Made by a program: the position numbers and the translations under genes. A stretch of DNA of 64,000 bases, taken from Eutreptiella sp. 'Long Island Sound 2002' (lineage: Eukaryota > Euglenozoa > Euglenophyceae > Eutreptiales > Eutreptiaceae). The stretch lies in assembly GCA_964036045.1 (NCBI GenBank), contig OZ038383.1, positions 65,415,725 through 65,479,724 of the forward strand, read 5' to 3'. Under the pieces are notes generated by a model. The model had not been told where the DNA came from. It saw only the letters and a program-made list of their open reading frames with translations, and ran no database searches. Below are positions 56,416 through 64,000 of this stretch, piece by piece. Position 1 is the first letter of the stretch. Each line of letters begins with the position of its first letter.

Positions 56416-56471
56416 GGGGCAATGGACTGCTCCTTGCGCGAGGCCTCGCGCAAGGGGCAGTCCATTGCCCC
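56416..56471. repeat. 56-bp palindrome around the same core
   Basis: Arms of 28 bases match at 27 positions around the centre at 56443/56444. The core is the same GCGCGAGGCCTCGCGC, extended by CAATGGACTGC and its complement. It can form a long hairpin or cruciform. Confidence 0.9.
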
Positions 56472-56659
56472 AAAAAAGGATTTTTTTGACCCATGAGGAC
56501 CAAGAAAAGGCTAAAATTCCTTACATAAGAGTTCTTTTGGTGTTTCAAAAACGGCTTGATTTTTTGCAAGCCAAAGAATGGTTCCTCTGATGTTTTTTGA
56601 GGCCCTGTAGTTTTGGCACTTTCTGTCATTTTATACCATGCAACTTGAGCCGCCTAAGA

Positions 56660-57120
56660 GGAAGGAAGCGACGGTGGCAGGCAAGCCAGTCGAAACGAGA
56701 CGGGGTCGATGCGCATGGTGCGAGGGTGGACGACCAGTGGTTGTAATTTAATGGGTGTGTGGGGGGATGAGGGGGAATGGCAGGTGTGCAACGGTAAAGG
56801 GGCAAGGTACCACCGACGATTATAGGCACGTATGCGCGTATCGTTAGGCCGCAAGGGGGTGAGGAGGCATGAAGAGCTCATTGACCTAATGGCGAAGGTA
56901 GGGAACCAAAAAGGGTGACAGCTGTAGGTGATTCAGTCGACTCTGACTGGGATCAGCAGGCACAGCAGCAGAGCGTCGCCTAGGATTATAAGCACGAATG
57001 CGCGTTTCGTTATGGCCGAAAAAAGGTGAGGAGGCAAGAAACTTACCGACCAAACAACGAAGATGGGGAAAGGAAGCGGCAGCTGCAGGCCATTCAGTCG
57101 ACTCTGACTGGGATCGTTGC
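56660..57120 (-). repeat. 161-bp tandem repeats in a LINE 3' tail
   Basis: The phrase CATTCAGTCGACTCTGACTGGGATC starts at 57091 and recurs at 56930, which gives a 161-bp period. A more diverged unit lies at about 56660-56800. Each unit contains a GCGCATTCGTGCTTATAATC-like block on the minus strand. The array follows the stop of the LINE ORF and is probably its 3' untranslated region. Confidence 0.7.
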
Positions 57121-57205
57121 GAGCAGCGTCGAATGTAGACGGCCATCTGGAATGATGGGCGGCATGGACGCGTAGGGGGGGGGGGTAGGGGCACACCAAA
57201 GACAG

Positions 57206-57832
57206 TCACTGCTCAGGTGACACTCGCCAGTCAGCGATGTTGAAGGGGCAGGGGCGACGAGGCGGGGGGAAGGGGGCGTCAGTGGCAAGCGCAAGATTGA
57301 CCGTGTCGATGACCTTCTGTTGGAAGGACATCACTGCGCTCCGGGCGGCTCTTAGCCCTCCCAGGTTGGAACAGAGGAAACGATATAGGGACTGGGGTAT
57401 AGCCAGGCGTGCCATTATGCGCAGGTCCCGGCGATTGGCAGTGTGGCGCCAGCTCTGCAAGGGGGGTGGTCGCTGCCAAGCTGTTAGCCATGCCTCGACG
57501 AGGGGGTGGGAGGGGGTACAGTGTGCGTGGACACCGTGCAGACTTAAGCTGTGGCGATGGAGGCAGTGCGGGCAGGGGTCTTTGGGGAGGTCGTCCCTCC
57601 AGAAAGTGGCGTGGTGGCAGTAGCCGGGCTTGGACTTGAGGCCACTTATGCCAAGCAAGCCTTTTGTGACGGAGGGGATGCCAAGATAGGGGACGAGGTA
57701 TGAGGTCTCAACGAATCCAAATTGGCCGCTCTCTCCCCCATGTCCCCCCTCGACCTTCCGAATCTGATCGTGCCTACACGCACGGATGATGCTCCGAAAT
57801 CCCCGGTTCCTTCGATGCATGGCCTTGACCAC
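57206..57832 (-). pseudogene. C-terminal end of a LINE ORF2, 5'-truncated
   Basis: Protein-like from about 57715 (FVETSYLVPYLGIP) to the stop at 57206. A Cys/His cluster (CPHCLHRHSLSLHGVHAHC) resembles the zinc-binding end seen after reverse transcriptase in some LINEs. Trp- and Arg-rich helices follow. Upstream the copy is cut: at about 57715 it meets a different LINE piece in opposite orientation. The assignment to a LINE rests on the Cys/His cluster, the tandem-repeat tail and the neighbouring LINE pieces. Confidence 0.4.
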
Positions 57833-58818
57833 GATGATGAGCGAATGACTGGACAGGTAGAGCGCACCTGGGACGATTCTACTGCTGTTTCACCCACAGA
57901 CCCTTTCAACTCTCTCGCTCTCCCTCCACGTTGCGCCCCTCCCCCCAACCCCCTACTACCGCGTTCTCTTGCAGCATTACTCCAATGTCCCGTCCCGCTG
58001 GAGACACTTGTCTGCCACCCGCGCCGGGTAGTGCACACCTACAAGGATCTGAGATTAACTATACTCGGTTTATCTTCGTCCACTCCACTGCATGCCCGCG
58101 TGTTCTGGAGTCTCGCAGTAGCAGTGGCCATTTCCGTCTTCTGCAACCGGCGCTTTACCCACACCATTGTCGTTTGTGTCATTCGCCTGTTTGCGTCCCT
58201 TTGCGCTCAAGTCTCTGCACTCACGAATTTTTGCCCACCGCCCTTGAACCCTCTCGAACTCGACACCCCTCCACCCCTGCCACCCCTCCCCACCTCGCCC
58301 GACCCGCCCCCTTTGTCAGCACGCCAAGGGAATTCATCGCAGCGAATCGAATCTGTTGATATCGTCTCGCTAAATGATGCCCCTGAGCTTGCTCCCGTAC
58401 CAAGTGTGCCTTTGCCCGCCAACCCAAACCTCAACCAGCCCCCACCTGCCGCCTCACGCCTCATGTACGATTCGCTCGCGTTTGGAACGCTGAATGTAGG
58501 GGGCACTGAAATAACCCCGAACAGGCTCTGCCACCTCCTCAGTGGATTCCGCCCCCTCCCCCATGCCCTTGCACTGCAGGAGTACCGCCCCTGTTCCACC
58601 TCCCACCCCACTGATCACGAGCGGGCTGCCCAGTTCTGGGGTTACCACATGGTTACTTCTGCCTCAAATTCCAGGGACGGGGTGGCTTTGCTCATCCACA
58701 CCTCCATATCCCCCCTGAAACCCCTGCCCACTGTGCACATTCCAGGATTTCTCGTTCCTGTTGAACTGTCCCCACACACAATAGCCTGCAGTATTGGGCG
58801 TGTCTCGCGCGCGCCATT
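57722..58818 (+). pseudogene. 5' part of a LINE ORF2, endonuclease start
   Basis: The plus-strand frame begins with a Pro/Ser-rich segment and a hydrophobic stretch (about 58085-58210), then an apurinic-type endonuclease fold start: LAFGTLNVGG (Asn motif), LALQEYRP (Glu motif), GVALLIHTSI. It breaks at about 58818, where a Lys/Arg-rich A-tract begins (ALKKKEKMRKRRR), before the GDFN and SDH motifs. The piece is therefore a 3'-truncated fragment and cannot cut DNA. Confidence 0.65.
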
Positions 58819-59159
58819 GAAAAAAAAAGAAAAAATGAGAAAACGACGCAGACAACAAAGAATTGAAAAATTGATTTTTCCGACCTCAGAAACCCCCTCA
58901 TGATTTTGCGCCACTGAGGTCGACGAAAAGCCCACCACACACAGCAGCACAACACCAACAGCGAGGGAAAACAAGGAAACAGGCTTGTGCACGCTTCAAA
59001 TCAATAGCAAAGTGCCTGCGCGTAGGGGAATAGTGCTTGGGTGCATGCTCCAACAACACACAAAGTGAACACAAGAGAAAGGGAAAACAGAAAACGCCAC
59101 ACGCAACCACTTCGGCGACCGCAAGTACAAAGGGACCGCAAAGCAACACATGTGTCGTG
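58819..59159. other. No gene; transition to satellite
   Basis: A-rich start, then short CACG/CACAAAG words that grade into the 86-bp satellite. Confidence 0.45.
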
Positions 59160-60030
59160 AAAGCATTGAGGCAACACGCCTACTCTTCGGCGTCGTGAAA
59201 TACAAGGAGTACACAAGCCAACAAACTAATAGCATGTGTCATGGGTGCATTAAGACAACACGCTGACTCTTGGGTGTCGCCAAATACAAGGAGTACACAA
59301 GCCATCACATAAATAGCGTGTGTCATGAATGCATTAAGACCACACGCTTAGTCTTGGGCGTCGCCAAATACAAGGAGTCATACAACACGACAATAAAAAG
59401 AGTATGTCTCGAAAGGATTAAGACAGCACGCCTACTCTTGGGCGTCGCCAAGTGCAAGGAGTACAAAACCCAACAAATAAAAAGCATGTTAATAGCATAG
59501 ACATGGATGCATTAAGAACACACGCCTACTCTTGGGCGTCGACAAGCACAAGGAGTACAACACAAACCAACACATGAATGGCATGTGTCATGAATGCATT
59601 AAAACCTCACGCTTACTCATGGGCGTCGCCAAAAACAAGGAGTTCAAAATCTCAACAATAAATAGAGCATGACATGAAAGCATTAGGACAACACGCCTCT
59701 TGGGAGTCGCCAAGTACAAGGAGTACAACGCAATCCAACACACAAATAGCAAGTGTCATGAATGCATGAAGACCACACGCTTACTCTTGGGCGTCGTCAA
59801 GTACAAGGAGTCCTGAAGCACAACAATAAAAAGAGTATGACAAGGTAGCATTAAGACGATACGCCTACTCTTGGGCGTCGCCAAGTGCTGGGAGTACATA
59901 ACCCAACAAATAATTAGCATGTAAGTAGCATGATATGGAAGCATTAAGAACACACGCCTACTCTTGGGCGTCGCCAAGTACAAGGAGTACAACGCATAAA
60001 TAGCGTGCGTCATGAGTGCATAAGGACACC
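59160..60030. repeat. 86-bp satellite with higher-order structure, 10 units
   Basis: Units start with ACACGCCTACTCTTGGGCGT (followed by CGCCAAGTACAAGGAGTAC) near 59174, 59260, 59346, 59428, 59519, 59609, 59692, 59773, 59860 and 59951. Spacer text differs between neighbours but recurs five units later: the unit at 59346 and the two after it match those at 59779 onward, including CACAACAATAAAAAGAGTATG-like and CCAACAAATAA(A/T) spacers. This gives a higher-order period of about 433 bp. Confidence 0.8.
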
Positions 60031-60544
60031 GAGCCGGGTACAAGAAGACCAAGGGCCCAACGAGAAAATAGGTAAAAAACATGGAACACATGTAGGCTGA
60101 AGGCAAGGAAGCGAGGAATGCGAAAGAGAGGGTGGCAAAGTGCATGCCTAGGAGTAGGAGCTTGCGTACGTGCCCCAGGCAAACAAAAGGGGAGAGGTCA
60201 CAAGGAGCGCCCCAAAGCATCACAAAGTGCATGCGGCAAGGAAAGGAACAAGTGAAGAAGAACAGTGCAAAGCACGGGAACAATGAGAAGGCAGGAAAGA
60301 AACAAGATGAATGAAGGTGTGTGCCCGCCCCAAAACATAGCAACATGCACGCGTAGAAGCTAGGAGGTTGCTCCTGTGCCCCCGAAAAGCCACCACAAAG
60401 GGAGGGAAGGGGAGCCGAGGAAGGGAGGAACGGGACCGAGGGAGACAGGGGCGGAGAAGAGGGAAGAGAGAAAGGGGGGAGGTTGTGTTGGGTTGGGTTG
60501 GACTCTCCCGACTTGAAAAACGCGACGGACCCGTCAATTGAAAA
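60031..60544. other. No gene; purine-rich stretch
   Basis: Plus strand rich in GGGAAGG and GAAAGGAAC words. Overlapping minus-strand frames are Ser/Pro/Leu-rich and irregular. Nothing is supported. Confidence 0.45.
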
Positions 60545-62764
60545 ATTTGGGTCCCCGGGGAGCGGCGCAATCATCGGAGTAGTCTGAGCACACTCCGCCA
60601 CCAGAAAGAGGACGACCGCACGACACATCAGCCTGCTGCACTCGGCGCATACCGCCTGCATTGCTCCTTGGCCAGCCTCTGCTGGCCCGGTGCAGCCCCA
60701 CCGCGCCCTGAGGGCGGCGCCCACACCGCTGGGCCGCCGCTCTCGACGCTCGCGGGATCACTCTGACGCTGCCAGGCCCGAACCCCCGGGAGGGGCATCG
60801 GGGTCTCCCCTGGCGCGGACCACTGTGGAGCTGCCTGGCACCACTGCTGACAGGGCTATTAGCGCCTCCGCTCTGCTTCTGCGGCCAATCGAAACCCACT
60901 GGAGGATGACGGGATAATGCCGCTGATGCACTCCCAGTACCATGTGAACGCGCCATCGGGCGACAGGCGGGCACACCAGGCCGACCAGAATGCCAGGCTG
61001 GCCACTGCGGCCGCTGCGGCCATGTGCGATTGCTCTGCTCTCCAAAAGCGGAACAGACGGCCCGCCGGATTGGCCTGCGACAGGTACTCGGAGCGCACGC
61101 TGAGGTCGCAGGCCACTGCTAGATGGGTGCTCAAGCCAGGCAGCAGGAACTTTTCGCAGGCATGAACTGGTGACTGAGCACTCACGAGGACCCAGTCCAG
61201 CTCCCTCCGGGACACCCCTGCTCTGTTGGCGACGATGTTGGTGGCCTCTCCGGGGCGATAGAGGTGGGTAAAGCCCCCCCAAGTATCTAATGTCAGTGCA
61301 CGCCTTGCGCAGCCAGGCTCCTGAATCGTCCGCCAGGTCAGCGTTCATGTCGCCCGCGACTAACTTCACCCCGCCGGGATGCCTGGCCTGGAACGCAGCG
61401 CTCCGGAGAATACTGAGGCGCCTGTTCGCGGCCTTCATCCCTGGCGGAAAGTGCACATTCGTGACCACGACGGGGACCTTCTCTGAGACGGGGATGGCCA
61501 CACTGAGGGCATGCTCATCCTTGTCGGACTGTAGCGGAGCCCGTGTCTGCAGCCGGTGATGTATGAGAATTGCCAGGTCTCCTCCCGGCACCACAGGGCC
61601 CAGGATGACTCGATAGGGGACCCCTTTGAGACTGTCGTCGACAAATAGGGGGCCCGCCTCCTGCAGACACACCACGTCCGGCTCGAAATCCACCAAAAGC
61701 GCCAGCAGCATCCGCATCTTGGAGGCCAGACCTCCTGCATTGATGGTGAAGACCAGAAGCCGCGTGATGCCAGTCCGCAGGGCGTCGAACTTGGGGATGT
61801 AGCTGCCATCGTGCCGAGCACGCAATTGCTGATATAGATTGTCGTCTCCCGGTGGCTGGAGGTCGCAGACGCCTTGGGAGCACAGGTGGCTGGCCGCTGT
61901 GGACAAAGAGAAGGCAGATGCACCGCTGAGGTCGGATACGCGGATGTTGCTGCACCTTGCCATACGCCGGGTAACGGTGGACCCCTTGGGCAGGGCGCCA
62001 CATACTGGCATCACCGGCGGACGAGCCGGGTCCCACGGTTGGGTCAGGACTAGGCGCTGCAACCGGGGCCGGTCGCAGCGGGGGCAGAGGTCGAAGCTGA
62101 GCCAGGGGTCCGCGCACCATGCTTCCTTGAGTCGTGGGAGCGGTACCGCTGCAGCTTCAGGTATGCTGGATTGCCGGGAGCTAAGGAGAACGCCCACGCG
62201 ACCCGCTGGGACGACTGCTGGGTCCCTGTACGACGTGAGCAGGACCAGCAGATCACAACCGGTCCATATTGGCGGGGAGACCAGCACGTCATCCTCCAGC
62301 CGGTGTTTGTGATCCAGAAGGGCAGACACCCAGAGCTCCACAATGATGAAGGCTTGCGCTAGGGGCAGTTCGGGCACGGGGTTAAGTAGGGTGGCCTGAT
62401 CGGGCAGAGCGGCGCACAACGCCTTCTTGAGGGTGGTCAGTATTACAGGCACCTGACCTGTGACGGGGATTCGAAAGCTGTGGGTCCGGGGGCACTCGAC
62501 GGAGAGGCACGGGCCAATGGTGCGGCACAGGAGGCATTCGGTCACCGCCTCCTCGTCCCCCGGGGGCTCTGCCTGACCCAGGACGTCCTCAATGGCCGAG
62601 GCGATGGGGTCTCTGTCTGCTGCCGGATCGCGCAGCCGCCCGCGAATGTGCTGCAGGTTCCAGTGCAGGTTTCCTACAGCGGCCTGCAGGGCAGAGCCAC
62701 GCCTGCTGCCCCCCAGCACCGAGTGCAGCATCGCCGCCGGCACTTCGGGAACCAGGGCAGGCAC
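60545..62764 (-). pseudogene. LINE ORF2 with apurinic-type endonuclease, frameshifted
   Basis: The 668-codon frame from 62764 has a Cys-rich N-terminus (CxxC and CxxxxC near 77-91, CPRC near 227). The endonuclease then shows TINAGG (Asn 342), LQEAG (Glu 369), VVVTNVHFPP and GDMN (471-474). At a run of eight G near 61280 the frame shifts; SRRELDW and STHLAV follow in the frame 61215-60859, where STH replaces the usual SDH. Two later frames bring the sequence to about 60545. No reverse transcriptase is present, so the 3' part is missing. The enzyme would nick target DNA for target-primed reverse transcription. Confidence 0.75.
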
Positions 62765-62794
62765 GGGGAGGTGCTGGGGCAGTCATTGGCTCTT

Positions 62795-64000
62795 GCCCTT
62801 CCTCCCCGGCACGCTTTCGACCCGCACGGCACGCGCTGTGGCCTTATCGGGGCCTGCCCCCCAAAGCTTGCCCCGACGACTCTCGCCGCGGGCCTGGCGC
62901 CACGGTCTCACGCCTACTGCGGTCTGACTGTCAGCTCCGCGAGGCCTTTCTGCCACGACTCCCCGGACTGATGGCCGCCGTGGTGAGGGGCGGCGTTCCG
63001 TCCCTATGCTGCCGTCTTCCGGCGGGAGGTGGCCCGGGGGGCGGCAGCGGGAAGCCGCCACGAGGTGAGCGCTCCCGGCGTGGCGGGGACCGGTATGCCC
63101 GGTCCCGGTACGTGGCATACGGTTGGCGGTGGTAGGCGGTATGCTCGGGGCTGTCGTATGAGCGCCTTCGACCGAGTTGGCGGTGGTAGCCCGACCTGAG
63201 GTCCCTGCTTAGCGACGGGGGCTCGTTGTTGTCGTCTTCGTCGGAGCTGCCGCGCCGGCAACCTCTATGACGGCTGCCTCCGTACGGCGCGAGTGGTGAG
63301 TCGTGGTGTGCCTCACGGTGAATGAGCACGTACGCCCCGGAGGCCGTCTCGGCCGGGTGAGAGTTAGAGCCTCGTGCGGTACAACTACACTACACGACCC
63401 CTGGTGCGGGGCCCAGTCCGGGACCGTTGTGGGGTGCGCCAGAGCTGCGGACACCGCCGCTGCCACTTCCGCCGGGAACAGCCCCAGCAAGCCTTCCAGC
63501 CGCAGGCTGACATATCGCTCCTCCGGGCTTGGGCTGGTCCGCTTTCGGTTTGATCGAGATGATGGCCGGTCTCGTTCCCGACTGCCCCTGGCCGTACGCT
63601 CTGGCGATGGGCTGCTGTCGCCATGACCTCGTGGTGCGCCTGGTACCCGATCGTAGTACCGCGCTGCCCAGTGTGGTACGAGATGGGCCCCAGCGTTCGT
63701 GCGTAGGTGATCATTGGTGTCACGGATGGTGGAGACGTCGGGCACATGAACTACGAACTGAACGTACGCATGCCAGAAGGTGTCCAAAGTATCAGCCTGC
63801 ATCAGAGCGTCGACAAATGGTCCCGGCAGTCCTTGTCTCGCTCCAGCCACTGCCACATGCGCACCCAGGGTCTTCCACTCTCAGTCGGCTGACTGCGCCG
63901 CCAAGATCTCCTCTGCCTCTTCCAGGAGCTCTTGCTTGGTGGTGGGCGTTGCCTGCAGCAGGCGCTTGTCCTCCAGATATGCGCGCCACTCCGCTATTGC
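62795..64000 (-). pseudogene. LINE ORF1, Arg/Ser-rich, broken, runs off the edge
   Basis: From 64000 the minus strand encodes a helical segment (EELLEEAEEI), a TGA near 63891, a 215-codon frame (63856-63209) with a folded part (DTFWHAYVQFVVHVPD) and an Arg/Ser/Pro-rich part, then a frame change to 63329-62931 with SRD/RSP-type and Pro-rich tracts. ORF1 proteins of LINEs bind the element RNA, and the basic, disordered end fits that role. ORF2 follows in the same orientation, about 30 bp beyond the last frame. The 5' end lies outside the window. Confidence 0.55.

Larger units (their letters stand above)
54951..56654. mobile_element. DNA transposon with 20-24 bp TIRs
   Basis: Perfect inverted repeats GGCGGCTCAAGTTGCATGGT at 54951-54970 and 56635-56654 are flanked on both sides by TA (54949-54950 and 56655-56656), as after Tc1/mariner-type insertion. 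The palindromic match extends to CTTA/TAAG. The flanks rejoin to the same tandem repeat found at 56.97-57.1 kb, which gives an empty-site comparison. Inside, minus-strand fragments (56629-56264, 56267-56001, 55944-55729) look partly coding, but no DDE transposase is recognisable, so it is probably non-autonomous or decayed. Four GC-rich palindromes lie inside. Confidence 0.7.

Noticed and set aside
1-64000. Telomeric repeats, rRNA genes or a trans-spliced leader
   Set aside because: I looked for TTTAGGG/TTAGGG arrays, rRNA-like blocks and the dinoflagellate spliced-leader string and saw none.

Overview
The window is nuclear DNA of a large, repeat-rich eukaryotic genome. It has GT-AG introns, chromodomain Ty3/gypsy retrotransposons, non-LTR (LINE) fragments, a DNA transposon with terminal inverted repeats, minisatellites and a satellite with higher-order structure, and almost no intact host coding. 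There is no rRNA, no clear tRNA gene, no operon and no CRISPR array. The primer-binding sites of the two best LTR elements match the 3' end of an initiator tRNA-Met of the AGCAGAG type, as in animals and some protists. Land plants usually have AUCAGAG there. The gag Cys/His motif and overall style recall algal or protist (for example dinoflagellate) elements, but I cannot name the organism.

Layout. 0-8 kb: decayed coding-like sequence at the left edge, then gene-poor DNA with two TACAG-rich repeat clusters and a 30-bp minisatellite. 8-12.4 kb: a frameshifted gag of an LTR element (element C). 13.5-18 kb and 42-44.3 kb: two halves of one multi-exon, minus-strand gene that is now broken. Its N-terminal exon is near 44 kb, it has an array of near-identical coiled-coil exons, and its polyglutamine C-terminus is near 13.7 kb. 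18-42 kb: a nest of two retrotransposons splits that gene. Element A (minus strand, 2.37-kb LTRs, 4-bp target duplication) sits in an intron of the exon array. Element B (plus strand, 532-bp LTRs, 5-bp target duplication) sits in one LTR of A. The other LTR of A preserves the empty site for B.

44-54 kb: a 187-bp tandem repeat, a possible SINE, and a decayed Ty3-type pol (element D). 54.8-57.2 kb: tandem 161-bp repeats downstream of a LINE end, interrupted by a 1.7-kb TIR element that carries four copies of a GC-rich palindrome. 57.2-64 kb: two LINE fragments in opposite orientation, an 86-bp satellite with five-unit higher-order periodicity, and a third LINE whose ORF1 runs off the right edge.

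Elements A and B share an unusual plan. In both, the gag frame opens inside the 5' LTR and reads through the primer-binding site. In both, gag ends with UAG and pol continues in the same frame. In both, a domain resembling the Dam-type methyltransferase of DIRS elements lies between protease and reverse transcriptase. B keeps the NPPF motif and A has lost it.
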